Source: Acinetobacter colistiniresistens
GTDB lineage: Bacteria > Pseudomonadota > Gammaproteobacteria > Pseudomonadales > Moraxellaceae
Assembly (NCBI RefSeq): GCF_024582815.1
Contig: NZ_CP102099.1
Location: 2,666,001 to 2,730,000, forward strand
Reading direction: 5' to 3'
Length of the DNA: 64,000 bases
The notes under the pieces were generated by a model that was not told the origin of the DNA, made no database searches, and saw only the letters and a program-made list of their open reading frames with translations. Both the position numbers and the translations under genes were made by a program. Shown piece by piece: positions 44,959-55,100 of the stretch (position 1 is its first letter; every line of letters starts with the position of its first letter).

Positions 44959-46215
44959 CTATGATCCAACTATGCTGAGTTGTTCTTTTCGAGTTGCTGA
45001 ATGGTCTGGATTTCGCAGTAAAATTAATGCAGAGATTGCAGCCAATAAAATCATTGGAATACTGGATGCAATTACCACAATTTCACTTTGTCCCGTTCCC
45101 AATAAATAACCTGCCACCAATGGGCCTGTAACTGCACCTAATCGCCCTACAGCAACAGCAGCACCAACCCCTGTTCCTCGCATTTCCGTTGGATAATATT
45201 TTGCTGCTAAGGTATATAAAATTGACTGGCAACCAATTACAAACATTCCGCAACTTGTCGCAAACAAGATGAAACTCGACGCGCTATTGGAGTAAGCCAA
45301 ACCAATTAAAGAAGCCAGAATACCAACATAAACAATGGCAACAATAAAGAATTTATTGAGTCGATCCAGCATCAGACCTAAAAGTAATACACCAATTGAA
45401 CCGCCTAAATTAAAACCAATCTGGATATAACTGGCTTGTTGTTTATTAAGTCCTAGCCCAGAAATTAAAGTCGGTAACCAGTTTTGAAATAAAGCCAAAA
45501 CCAGCAAAGTACCAAAAAAACTGAGCCATAGACTAGAGGTCACCACAACACGTGGTTTGGCAAACAGTACCGACAACACACTTTGTTTTTGTATTGTGAC
45601 CTGAGGAATTTTATTCAAATATGCTTTTGATTCAGGTAAAAATAAAATCAGGATAGGCACAAGAAGTAGAGGTGCGATCCCACCAATATAAAAGATATGC
45701 CGCCATTCGTGATCTGCGGTTAGCGATAAAGCCACCACTGAGGTTAAGACCCCACCGATCGGCATACCACAATACATGGCACTGACCGCTGTTGCTTTAT
45801 ACTTTTCAGGTACTGCTTCAGAAACCATGGTAATAACAATCGGTAAAGCCCCACCCATACCTAAACCAGTCAGAAAACGGACTAAAAGTAAGGAGTTTAA
45901 GTCCCTAGTAAAAGGAGTGAGTAAGGACATCAGGCCAAAAATGGCGATCGAAGTAATAAAGACCTTTTTACGCCCTATCGAATCAGCAATTCGTCCCGCA
46001 ATCAATGCCCCAGGTAATGTTCCTAATACGGCGGCACTAAATACCCATCCCATCTCGGCACTATTTAACAACATTTCTGCTTTCATCCGCGGTGCAGCAA
46101 CGCCCATAGATTGCAAATCGAATCCTTCAATAATCGCAAAAATAAAACAGAGCACTAATGTGATTATGATTGCTTGTTTTGAAGCTCCTGCCTCTACATT
46201 GGTCTCTTTTAACAT
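44959..46215 (-). CDS. MFS transporter, aromatic acid:H+ symporter (AAHS) type
   Basis: The ATG at 46215, preceded by AAGGGAAG, gives 418 aa; the longer frame from 46359 adds 48 residues not seen in the family. Twelve membrane segments are visible. The first bears EGFDLQ (residues 30-35), a variant of the DGFD motif of aromatic-acid symporters such as PcaK and BenK, and the loop 2-3 motif GRIADSIGRKKVF is intact. It probably imports an aromatic or related carboxylic acid with protons. No catabolic genes are adjacent, so the substrate stays open. Confidence 0.85.
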   Translation of the reverse strand: MLKETNVEAGASKQAIIITLVLCFIFAIIEGFDLQSMGVAAPRMKAEMLLNSAEMGWVFSAAVLGTLPGALIAGRIADSIGRKKVFITSIAIFGLMSLLTPFTRDLNSLLLVRFLTGLGMGGALPIVITMVSEAVPEKYKATAVSAMYCGMPIGGVLTSVVALSLTADHEWRHIFYIGGIAPLLLVPILILFLPESKAYLNKIPQVTIQKQSVLSVLFAKPRVVVTSSLWLSFFGTLLVLALFQNWLPTLISGLGLNKQQASYIQIGFNLGGSIGVLLLGLMLDRLNKFFIVAIVYVGILASLIGLAYSNSASSFILFATSCGMFVIGCQSILYTLAAKYYPTEMRGTGVGAAVAVGRLGAVTGPLVAGYLLGTGQSEIVVIASSIPMILLAAISALILLRNPDHSATRKEQLSIVGS

Positions 46216-46378
46216 TGTTATCTTCCCTTTTTTGCTTCTTCCAGTTGATTTATCTAAAATTCCAAATATAGATTTAAAGATCTTTATGACAGTTAAAAAG
46301 ACTAGCAGAGCAAATATAGTTACGCAATATGCATTAAAATTATGCAATATGTAATTCATACAGCTCGAGGCATTTCAT

Positions 46379-46812
46379 TTGAAATATAAGAAAAATACCA
46401 CTTTAAAATCCCTATTCTTGGCACCTGTTCCTTTGCTGTTCTTTATGGCCGTTGTTTTTATCCTACTGAACAGTGAATTTAAACTGAGTTCAATCTTTAC
46501 TGTGATTGCTGGACACATACTGGTTTATTTGGCTTATTGTCTTTTAGCCGTCCCTTTATCATTTTTACTCTCACTGCTCTTGAATCATTATCAGTATTTA
46601 AATTTTTTCACGATCTGTCTTAGCGCATTGATTATGGCGGTACCTTTTTTATTCTTTTAGGTTGGAGCCACACAGGTCAACTTCCTGAGTGATGGTGGTT
46701 GGTCTATGCGGATATTTTTGTCTTATTTATTGCGCTGATTCCAGCAGTCTGTTACTGGCTGTTTTTAATTAACTTTAGATCTGATCAAAGAACAAGCCAG
46801 CTTGATTCATAA
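46379..46812 (+). pseudogene. Small membrane protein gene with frameshift and stop
   Basis: The first frame (46379-46660) encodes 93 aa with three hydrophobic segments. After a shift near the T run at about 46644, the next frame reads LGWSHTGQLPE, meets TGA (46690-46692), and continues WWLVYADIFVLFIALIPAV to SQLDS and a TAA at 46810-46812. The parts read as one membrane protein of about 143 aa in decay. The truncated 93-aa form could still be made. The family is not recognised. It overlaps the end of the converging HAD gene. Confidence 0.55.
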
Positions 46813-47481
46813 AATCTTAGCCAAATCAGATAAATGCTGAATGGTATGGGTGATATTTAATTGCAACTTATTCGGTAGATTGTTGGGATTATACCAACAG
46901 GTCGAGATCTGACATGAGGCTGCACCTTGTATGTCAGCTTCGAGACTATCCCCAATGAACAGGACTTCCTCTTTGGCGATCTGGCTTCTATGCAAACATA
47001 TTTCAAAAAAACGTTGATCTGGTTTTTCAAAACCAATGTCATCAGAAATATATAAATCAGAAAAATGTGGCAATAAACCTGCCAAATCTAAACGCGCTTT
47101 TTGTTGACTCAGTATGCTGTTGGATGCAGCAAAGAGCTTATATTTTTGACTTAAATAATGAATGGTTTCAGCAGCACCAGCTTCGAGGGTATGCTCTTTG
47201 GCTAAATTTCCCTGAAAAGTATCGCGGAAATGATCATGATTAAGTTTAACATTTAATGCTCGGAATAATTCTTTAAATCGATTATTAATCACATCCTGTA
47301 CCGTAATTTGACCTCGCTTCTGCTTCTCCCACAAATGATGATTAATCTCTTTATAGGTCGAATAGGTCAAATCATCATGATCTAGATTAAACTCAGCAAA
47401 AGATTGAATAAATGCAGAACGATTGGCAACGCTAAAATTCAGCAAAGTATCATCAATATCAAAAAATATAGCCTTATACAT
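46807..47481 (-). CDS. HAD-family hydrolase, YjjG-like nucleotidase
   Basis: The 224-aa sequence has the HAD nucleophile motif DIDDT (Asp8 and Asp10), a helical cap (residues 18-95), motif II SNS (about 117), and motif III/IV FEKPDQRFF and FIGDSLEADIQGA. This pattern suits YjjG-type enzymes that dephosphorylate non-canonical nucleotides to keep the pool clean; other small phosphates are possible. It is a stand-alone leftward gene upstream of the haem cluster's last gene. Confidence 0.82.
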   Translation of the reverse strand: MYKAIFFDIDDTLLNFSVANRSAFIQSFAEFNLDHDDLTYSTYKEINHHLWEKQKRGQITVQDVINNRFKELFRALNVKLNHDHFRDTFQGNLAKEHTLEAGAAETIHYLSQKYKLFAASNSILSQQKARLDLAGLLPHFSDLYISDDIGFEKPDQRFFEICLHRSQIAKEEVLFIGDSLEADIQGAASCQISTCWYNPNNLPNKLQLNITHTIQHLSDLAKIL

Positions 47482-47594
47482 CTGAGCAAACTTATAACCG
47501 AAGCAAATCTTGAAATAATTTTATTATACCGAGAGATCAAAGAGCAAGCCGATGCGACCTGCTCAGGAGCCGATATTCTATTCTGACAATGCTC

Positions 47595-48041
47595 TCAATC
47601 TTTATCTCGCATCCACATCCAGAGCAATACAGCTGCCATGCAGGCAATCAAAGGATAAACCACCCATGGATGTGGAATAGTCCAGATCATAATGCCAGCT
47701 GCAATGCTCATGCTTACGGTCGAGATATATTTTGCTTTTTTGGGGATACGTCGGTTTTCTTGCCACTCATGGATGATCGGTCCAATCAAACGATGGTTGA
47801 GAAACCATTGATACAGCTTTTCAGAGCCTCTCGCTGCAAAGAACACTGCCAACAGAATGAAATCAACCGTTGGTAGACCAGGAATAAAAATCCCCAGAAT
47901 ACCTAAGCCGATGCATAACCAAGCCAGACAGATAAATAATAATCGCCACCAAACCGAACGCGCTAACTTGCTGACTGGCTGCGGTGATTGCGACAACAGT
48001 TCTGTTTTCACATCATTATCCATACGATGAATGCGCTCCAT
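47595..48041 (-). CDS. YbaN-family (DUF454) inner-membrane protein
   Basis: The 148-aa protein has three hydrophobic segments. Its core CIGLGILGIFIPGLPTVDFILLAVFFAARGSEKLYQWF is the DUF454 signature. The start codon at 48041 is uncertain; a second Met lies six residues in. It follows the haem oxygenase gene by 28 bp in the same direction, so it is probably the last gene of the haem operon. The family's role is unknown; members often occur near haem or iron genes. Confidence 0.78.
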   Translation of the reverse strand: MERIHRMDNDVKTELLSQSPQPVSKLARSVWWRLLFICLAWLCIGLGILGIFIPGLPTVDFILLAVFFAARGSEKLYQWFLNHRLIGPIIHEWQENRRIPKKAKYISTVSMSIAAGIMIWTIPHPWVVYPLIACMAAVLLWMWMRDKD

Positions 48042-48069
48042 ACCAAGTTATGCCTCTGCTTTTCATTGA

Positions 48070-48666
48070 TTATTTCAATTCGTCGAGCTGGTCCAATGCT
48101 TTACCAAAATAGCCAAAGGCATCTAGCGCACCTTGTACAACCCGATCCTGTAGCACCTGATCAAAAGCAGCCTCATCCAGTGCTTCAACAAAGCGTTTCC
48201 ACACTTTCGCCCGACCTTCTGGATAAGCCGCCAGATTTCGTGCTGCAAAGGTTTCCGAGAAACCTAACTGCTTCTGCGCTTGTTTAAACAGAAATGCGGC
48301 ACCTAAAGTTGAACCTTCTGACACATAGATCCACCCCAGTGCTTCAGGTAATTTAACTTCTGCACTTTGTAATGCCTGACCTGCGGGCTGAATACCCAAA
48401 TCCTGCAAATCATCGAAGGCTTGTTTAGAACGACCACGGATGCCCAAATCTGGAATCAGTCCAGCGACCCCGTCTTGTTCAAAAAGATGCTCAATTTCCT
48501 GCTGGAAATAATATTGCGACAAGGTAAATTGGGCGTATTTCTCCTTGCTTGAAAATACATCTGCTTGCGCCATTAACTGGTGCATACGCTCATGTTCTGC
48601 CGCTGTTTCCTGCTTTAAACGCTGAGAAAGGCTATTGGCAATCATTTGCTCTGTTGCTGCGTTCAT
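48070..48666 (-). CDS. hemO: Haem oxygenase, biliverdin-producing
   Basis: The enzyme opens haem to biliverdin, iron and carbon monoxide in the cytosol. The third ATG (48666) is chosen because it stands six bases from AGGAGA; this gives 198 aa. The proximal haem ligand is His25 in ETAAEHERMH, and the distal-helix glycines lie in VSEGSTLGAAFLF (about 117), as in bacterial HemO/PigA. It follows tonB in the hemophilin locus, where it would release iron from the haem captured by HphA and imported by HphR. Confidence 0.9.
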   Translation of the reverse strand: MNAATEQMIANSLSQRLKQETAAEHERMHQLMAQADVFSSKEKYAQFTLSQYYFQQEIEHLFEQDGVAGLIPDLGIRGRSKQAFDDLQDLGIQPAGQALQSAEVKLPEALGWIYVSEGSTLGAAFLFKQAQKQLGFSETFAARNLAAYPEGRAKVWKRFVEALDEAAFDQVLQDRVVQGALDAFGYFGKALDQLDELK

Positions 48667-48700
48667 CATCATTCTCCTAAAAAAGAATAGTATTCATCGG

Positions 48701-49615
48701 TTAACGACTACGACTAAGTTTGAGTTGCACGGGGAAATCCACAACAACGGTCACTGCACGACCGTTGACTTTGTAGGGTTTGAATTTGGACTGGCAAGCA
48801 GCCTGTAGAACACGCTGATCTAGGCTGCTAATGCCTGAACTTTGTTTGATTAGAATTTCGATGGGCTGACCGTTTTCATTGATGCGTAGCCGTAATTCAA
48901 CCACACGGTTTTGTTGTTTAAGTTCCCGATCATCGTAAGCAAGCTTGCCAAAGCTCAATACATCAACACGACTAACTTGAACAGGTTCATCACGATCAAC
49001 TTGGCTTTCAGGTGCACGAGCCAATTCCTGTTGTATTGCTGCTGTATTTACACCACCCGACTGGGATTGAAGCTGTCCAGTTTGTTGTTTCTGACTAAGC
49101 GGATTTTCGGTCAACATCTGTGATAACTGATCCGCTTGGGTAGCTTGTTTCACTTTATTTTCTGAAGCTTGGGCCGCTATTGCTGCTGTAGACTTCGCGG
49201 CTAAAGTCGCAACTTTATGGCTGCTTTGTGGCTTGGGTACTTCATGCACAGCACTCTGGCTGGTTATTACTTTTTGTTCTGTGTTTTCAGTATTGGTCAG
49301 AGCAGCGCGAGTGCTTGTTTGTTTTTCTAACGCAGATATTGTTGATGCTTGGGCAACTTCAACTTTTGCAGTTGCTTGAGGTGATGCATGTTCTGAAGCT
49401 GATAAAGATACAAAATGCACTTTCAACGCATTCACTTTGGGTGAAGCTGCCAAAGTATAAGGCTCAATAAAATGGCTCAAAGACCACAATCCTAATAGAT
49501 GCAAAACAAAAACCAGAATGACCGTGATCCACTTTTGCTGAGTGCGCGAATAGAGCCAAGCCATGGGCTCTTTATTCGCCAATGCATCACCTAGATCGAA
49601 GAATTTTGATTTCAT
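48701..49615 (-). CDS. tonB: Energy transducer TonB
   Basis: TonB carries energy from ExbBD to outer-membrane receptors. The start ATG at 49615 has AGAGGG six bases upstream; an ATG two codons earlier is nearly as good. A hydrophobic N-terminal anchor lies at residues 28-48 (WITVILVFVLHLLGLWSL). A long Ala/Gln/Ser/Thr-rich linker follows instead of the usual Pro-rich one, and the C-terminal domain (VVELRLRINENGQPIEILIKQSSG) is complete. No exbB/exbD genes are in the window. It lies ten bases after hsmA and is dedicated, by position, to HphR. Confidence 0.88.
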   Translation of the reverse strand: MKSKFFDLGDALANKEPMAWLYSRTQQKWITVILVFVLHLLGLWSLSHFIEPYTLAASPKVNALKVHFVSLSASEHASPQATAKVEVAQASTISALEKQTSTRAALTNTENTEQKVITSQSAVHEVPKPQSSHKVATLAAKSTAAIAAQASENKVKQATQADQLSQMLTENPLSQKQQTGQLQSQSGGVNTAAIQQELARAPESQVDRDEPVQVSRVDVLSFGKLAYDDRELKQQNRVVELRLRINENGQPIEILIKQSSGISSLDQRVLQAACQSKFKPYKVNGRAVTVVVDFPVQLKLSRSR

Positions 49616-49625
49616 CGCCATCCCT

Positions 49626-51116
49626 CTAGAAACGGTGATCAAGCTTTAAGCTGATATTATGTTTGTCGTAGGAATACAACCAATCCACATTGCTGTTATT
49701 ACGGTTATAGCGATAGGTCAGGTTCGGCGTCATGCCATAGAATTTGAAACGAGGCATTTGCAATACAAAGGTGTAGTTTTGCTCAAAATCTTGACGACGT
49801 GTCTCAAATGCTGCCACATAACGATCAAACTGACGCCAACGATAGGAACTGAACAAGGTCGTGTTTAATCCAATATTCCACGGTTTGCTCAGACCCAAAC
49901 GAACACCTTGTTGCTGATAGGCTGCCATATATTTTTCTTGAGTATCGTGATCTAAGACATCCACACCACCAAACAGAGTCCATTGTTCAGGTAGGATTTT
50001 CCAAAAGGTCAGCATGGCGGAACTTTCTTTACCATCTAAAGTTTTATATGTTTGATAATTTAAATCTTTGATTTCAGCTTCAAGCTTGAGTGCTTTATCG
50101 GCGGAGATAAAGCGCATCCATTCTGCACGCGCGCCCCAAGCATTGTACAAACCATCATTGGCATAACGTTTGTGCTCAAATAACGGTGCAATGGTGATTT
50201 GATTTTTTAAATCAAAAAAACTATAGCCTGCATTGATATTGAGGGTGGATTCATTAAAGTCGGCATGATCGTCATAAGACTGTCCATAAGCCAAACCACG
50301 TAAGGAAACCCCATGATTGCCATACAGAGAAAAGCGTTTCATTAAACTGGCTTCGTAGTCCACACCCGTTGCCGACTCAGCTTTAGGACTTCCACGGGTA
50401 ATCTCCTGAATGGGGATCACATTGCCCTTTTGGTCAATGCCATACAACATCCAAGTTTTACTTTGTTCAGAAGAACTATTTAGATTCGTGGCATGGATTG
50501 GGCCAATCGCAACACTGCCTTGCCATGCATCACGCTGATCAAGTGCTTTAACAAACAAATTAACCGTTTGTTCAACCTCTGGTGGAATCACACCACGATC
50601 ACTCTGCCCCAATTTGTTTTGAATCGATGTAAAAAGGCGTGCTGCTTGTTTGTTCTTCTGCTGTTCAAACAGCACGCGCGCTAACTCAAGTTCACAAATA
50701 AGGTTATTCGGTTGTTTATTGAGACTGCTTTGAAATTTTTGTTCGGCTAATTTGAGCTGGCCTTGCGCACGAGCCAGTGCTCCCTCGGCAAAATCGGTTA
50801 ATGCTTGGTCATAGCCATCATATTGTTGATAATGCTTTAGATAAACAGCAGCATTACCCCATTGCTTTTGCATAACAGCCAAATATAAAGCTTTTGCGAG
50901 GTCATCTTGATTTTTTGCAACTTCGAATACTTGACCGTTAATCACAATATTCGGTAGTTCATCGGTGCTTCGAATTGCACCTTGTTGTTGTAGTTGGTGC
51001 TGTTGTTGTAATAAATTCTGGTCAAGGCTTTGATTCAGGCGAAGTTGTGTCTCATCATCTGCATGGAGTGATGAATTCGCCAATAAAATCAAACAGCACA
51101 GCAATGTTCTTTTCAT
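49626..51116 (-). CDS. hsmA: Slam-family surface-protein exporter (HsmA-like)
   Basis: Slam proteins move TbpB-like lipoproteins and hemophilins across the outer membrane. The ATG at 51116 begins a signal sequence (MKRTLLCCLILLANSSLHA) and gives 496 aa. Residues 50-190 are helical TPR-type repeats (LALYLAVMQKQWGNAAVYLKHY and following), and the rest is a DUF560 beta barrel ending in SLKLDHRF. The gene lies directly after its expected client hphA and before tonB, the order described for the A. baumannii hemophilin system. Confidence 0.88.
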   Translation of the reverse strand: MKRTLLCCLILLANSSLHADDETQLRLNQSLDQNLLQQQHQLQQQGAIRSTDELPNIVINGQVFEVAKNQDDLAKALYLAVMQKQWGNAAVYLKHYQQYDGYDQALTDFAEGALARAQGQLKLAEQKFQSSLNKQPNNLICELELARVLFEQQKNKQAARLFTSIQNKLGQSDRGVIPPEVEQTVNLFVKALDQRDAWQGSVAIGPIHATNLNSSSEQSKTWMLYGIDQKGNVIPIQEITRGSPKAESATGVDYEASLMKRFSLYGNHGVSLRGLAYGQSYDDHADFNESTLNINAGYSFFDLKNQITIAPLFEHKRYANDGLYNAWGARAEWMRFISADKALKLEAEIKDLNYQTYKTLDGKESSAMLTFWKILPEQWTLFGGVDVLDHDTQEKYMAAYQQQGVRLGLSKPWNIGLNTTLFSSYRWRQFDRYVAAFETRRQDFEQNYTFVLQMPRFKFYGMTPNLTYRYNRNNSNVDWLYSYDKHNISLKLDHRF

Positions 51117-51199
51117 AAAAACCGTAAAACAAAAGTAAAAAATCATTCAGTCATAAACAAGAAAAAGGAACCTACAGTTGTAGATTCCTTTCGCCCTGA

Positions 51200-51991
51200 T
51201 TAGTTTTTCGCACCACCAAATGCAGTGTTATAAGCAGCATTATTAAACTCGGCAATACCCGCTAAAGCTGCGGCATTTGCACCAAAGAAGTGTCCTTGAA
51301 CAATACCTGAATTATTTAGCCCAGCCGTACCATTTGCACTTGCACCGCCACTGAATGCCGCAGTACCTGGATTAAATGTCACACCGTCCAAGCTTAAGCT
51401 TGAAACAGCAGTCCCTGTTCCAGTTAATGACCCTTCTAAAGTGCCTGCACCAAAGTTAGCAGTTAAATTACCACTTAACAGATTGGTTGCTGAACCATTA
51501 ATCCCTGCAACGGTATAAGTCGCCGTACCAGAAGTCGGTACTGTCGTATTGGTATTGTCACCTGCGTAATAAACAGTATGACTTGCATTTGCTGCTGTAT
51601 CGCCCGCTTTCCACCATTCACCAAAATAGACTTCCTGTGTGCCCACCTGACCAAAATTGAAATTACCTAAGGCACTATGTGAAGGTGGCATTGCCGAAAC
51701 AGGAATATGGGAGATATTAAAAGTTTTAGTACCGACAGTAACATCAGTATTGCTAGCACCACGTGCAGAGAACGCTTGTGCCAAACCTTTTAACGAGCTA
51801 AAACCTGTAAATGCATTGTATGGTGCACCAGCCGCTTGTACAGAAACAGCCGCTACACCGCCTGGGTGGCTGGCATTTGCAGCAGCACCAATAATGATAT
51901 TGTTTTCATTACTTGAAGCACCATCAATACCTGCATGTGCAAACACAGCAGAACATGCAACAAGACCGATGAACAGTTGAGAGATTTTCAT
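51200..51991 (-). CDS. hphA: Hemophilin, Slam-dependent hemophore HphA
   Basis: HphA binds haem outside the cell and hands it to HphR. The 263-aa protein has a signal peptide, an N-terminal handle domain rich in Ala, Gly and Ser, and a C-terminal eight-strand barrel of the TbpB type ending FFGANAAALAGIAEFN to AFGGAKN. The start is preceded by GGAG. Two cleavage choices exist: LVAC (Cys13) as a lipobox or AHA-G at residue 20; the known protein is released. A Fur box lies just upstream. Identity rests on the barrel and the hsmA-hphR neighbours. Confidence 0.85.
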   Translation of the reverse strand: MKISQLFIGLVACSAVFAHAGIDGASSNENNIIIGAAANASHPGGVAAVSVQAAGAPYNAFTGFSSLKGLAQAFSARGASNTDVTVGTKTFNISHIPVSAMPPSHSALGNFNFGQVGTQEVYFGEWWKAGDTAANASHTVYYAGDNTNTTVPTSGTATYTVAGINGSATNLLSGNLTANFGAGTLEGSLTGTGTAVSSLSLDGVTFNPGTAAFSGGASANGTAGLNNSGIVQGHFFGANAAALAGIAEFNNAAYNTAFGGAKN

Positions 51992-52037
51992 TTATTGTTA
52001 CTCCATTTTTCTAAAGCTAAGTTATTGTTTCAATAAA

Positions 52038-52055
52038 GATAACGCTATCGTTATC
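52038..52055. promoter_or_regulatory. GATAACG-CTAT-CGTTATC inverted repeat upstream of hphA
   Basis: A 7-4-7 perfect inverted repeat that resembles a Fur site with a changed core; it lies about 50 bp before the hphA start. Confidence 0.4.
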
Positions 52056-52099
52056 TATTTAGTTATAGGAACAGTAAGATCTATAACCGCCCCTAGTTT

Positions 52100-52133
52100 T
52101 GTAAATAATAATCATTCAATATCATTATTTACC
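52100..52133. promoter_or_regulatory. Fur box(es) upstream of hphA
   Basis: AATAATAATCATT followed by AATATCATTATTTA gives overlapping inverted Fur units between hphR and hphA. This predicts that hphA has its own iron-repressed promoter. Confidence 0.65.
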
Positions 52134-52178
52134 TTTATCTAATCCCGACTAATTTGAAAGTTGGAATTAAATTCTGTG

Positions 52179-55100
52179 TTAAAACTTGGTGGTCCAGCTG
52201 ACTTTCAACGTACGGCCTGGTGCAGCCATCGCACTGCGAGTGAGTGGATCGATATAAAACTGGTTTGAAAGGTTATTGCCAACAAATTCAACTGTGTTAT
52301 AGGTATCAACTTGATAGCGTGCATAGGCATCAAAAATCCAAGTATCATCCCAAGCAAGAGGCACATTGAGGTAATAGCCTTTATTGATACCTGCATCATT
52401 ATTTTTACGTAATGGACTTTCATAGCCTTTGTAGAAAGTTGCTCGCGCACCCAGCTCAAGCCTTTCATCTAGAAAGCGCGCGCCGAATAAAGCATGTGCG
52501 CTGAGTTCAGGTGTCGACATCGTCACGAGATAGCCGTTTGGAAAACCATCATCGACGCAACGTTGATAAGCATCGCGGAATTGAATGCCTTGATCTGTTT
52601 GTATTGTGCCGCTATTAATCATTTTATTAATGGCGCTATTACTGTCACAGACTTCATTTTTAAGGTTATAAGCCATGCTTAAATCAGTAAAGAAAGCACC
52701 ATTGTCAAAACGGCTTTGCAACTCAAGGCCAGAAAGATTTTGCTCATCCATATTGGTAAAAATCAGATTTTGATTTCGCTCAATTACATTTTTGGTTTTG
52801 TTGTAGTAATAGGCCAACTTAATATCGGCATTGCGAGCTGAACTGAGCCAGTTACGCATGTCATAAACATAACCTACTTCATAATTAAACGCATGTTCGG
52901 GTTTAATTGCTTGAGATGGCATCATCGCCGAGAAGCCGATGGTACTTTCAAATAAGCTGGGTAAGCGATATTCCTCTGCATAGCGTATATAAAGCCGATT
53001 GTTTTCAGTCAAATGAATGGATGCGCCAAGTTGAGGTGCCCAACCACTGTCTTTTACTTTCTGAGCCGATTCAATCGGAGTTTGCTCAATTACAACAGGT
53101 TGGAAACCACTGCCGATCACCACATACTTCTGCCCTAAGGCATTCAGTTGGTTTAATATATTATCGGCTAGGGCCAAATGACCATTTTCATCAGCTTTCC
53201 AAGTGAGTGTATTTTTCTGTGACCAAATTCGGCTGTACAAAGCCGTTTCTGATGCAGGCACCGTTTCTAAACGGCCATCCCAATCAGGATTATTGGCTGC
53301 ATAACGTTGCGTTAAAAGGTTTAGCATACGTTGTTGCTGAGCATCATAACTCTTAGGCATGGTTCGATATTCAAAGTTGTATTCTTTGACTTTACTTTTC
53401 TTGGTAAATAACGGATTTAAAGAGGGATCAATACCATCTCTGATCGATTTATTTAAGAAGTCATCAAAGGCCCAATAAGAGCGATAACGCATACCCGCAT
53501 CAAAGCTTAGCCAAGAAGCTGGTCGATAGTTGAAATTAAAATCAAAGGTCTTTTCTTCACGGCGTCCCGCACGAGGTAAAGCCTGATATAAGGAATAACT
53601 TGGGCCATATTCACCATAAATATCATCAGAAGTGAGCTTTTCTTTTAAGAAGCTTCCGCCTAAAGTTAAATCGAGCTGACCAGTTAATTGTGCTTTATTA
53701 CTGATACTAATGCCTTGACGTCGGTTGTCTGAGTGACTGATTGCTGTATTGATCAGTCGATTATCTCTAAAATCAATAATCGTTGGCCATCCGCCTCGTG
53801 TGTAAGTTTCGCTTTCGGTATCGGTTTGCCAAATATTGGCATAGAAATCGACCCACTGATTGGTCTCAGGTTTAAACTTATATTCTAAGCTGTAGGCTTT
53901 AGAACGAATATGACTGAGTGGCCATTGCGGTACACCAATTTCAGGGGTGAGTCCCCATTCAATTCGTGAAGGCATGATCTCACCAAATCTATTTTTGGTA
54001 TCTCGATAAGTGAATTTCAGCGCTTGATCATCGCTTGGTCGATAACCTGCCTTAAATAGCCAAGACTCCATCTGACTTGAGGTGTTCGGTACTTCATTGC
54101 CAGGCTTATAGGAGTGAGCGAAATATGGAATAAAATCAAGACTATTGCTTGGCTCAGCCCGTTTGTAATAGCCGGCGCCATGTGTGCCTGAAAAATAATT
54201 GCCTCGTTCACGAACAGCATAAACAGCCAATAAATCAAATTTATCCTGTTTCATTGCCAATGCGAGCCGGCCCGCTAAATCATCCCCAGAGAAGTTAGAA
54301 TTATCATTTCGGGTTCGGTTCTTTTTATAAATATCTGGATCGTATTTTTGACCATTAATATCCTCCCACGGCGTCGTATCATTATAGTTCTTGCCAATTT
54401 TACTCATGTCGGGCAATGAAGGATCAATCGAGTTGGTAGAACCTTCTACTTTTAATTCTGCGCCAAAGGTTTTACCTGGACGAACAATATCATCTGCTTC
54501 TAAGGTCTTGACTACAACACCACCACCGACTGAGGTTGTAGTATTCCGTTCCAGTGATGGGCCTTTAATGACTTCAATGCCCGCAATCAGATTTGGATCA
54601 ATATAATTTCGGTTGTTCACCCCATTATAGCCACGCCACACCGCAATCGACTGCTCAGTACCGTCAATGGTTAAGGGCACTCGACCTACCCCTTGCACAC
54701 CACGTACACTCGGATCTAAAGCACCACTATTACGGGCATCACCACTATAGACCCCAACCATACCTTGCAAAACATCGGCAGGATTGGTGCCTTTAAAGCG
54801 CTCAATGTAGTCTTTACCTGCATAAACAGAAGATCGATTGGCATCATAAACCCGGTTACTGCCTTGTGTATCACGATCTTCTTGGCCATAAACCACCAAT
54901 GGTGTCAAACGAACGGAGACTTCTTTATCACTGGATTGAGCAGGTGCTGTTTGAGTTGTAACTGTATCGAAAGCATTTGATGTCGCATTGCTATTTTTAG
55001 CTGTCTTTTTTGTCAGCGTATATCCTTGCCCGACTTTGACTGCATTAAATCCTGAAGCAGCAAGAATATGTTGAAAGCCTTGTTCTAAAGCATAAGAGCC

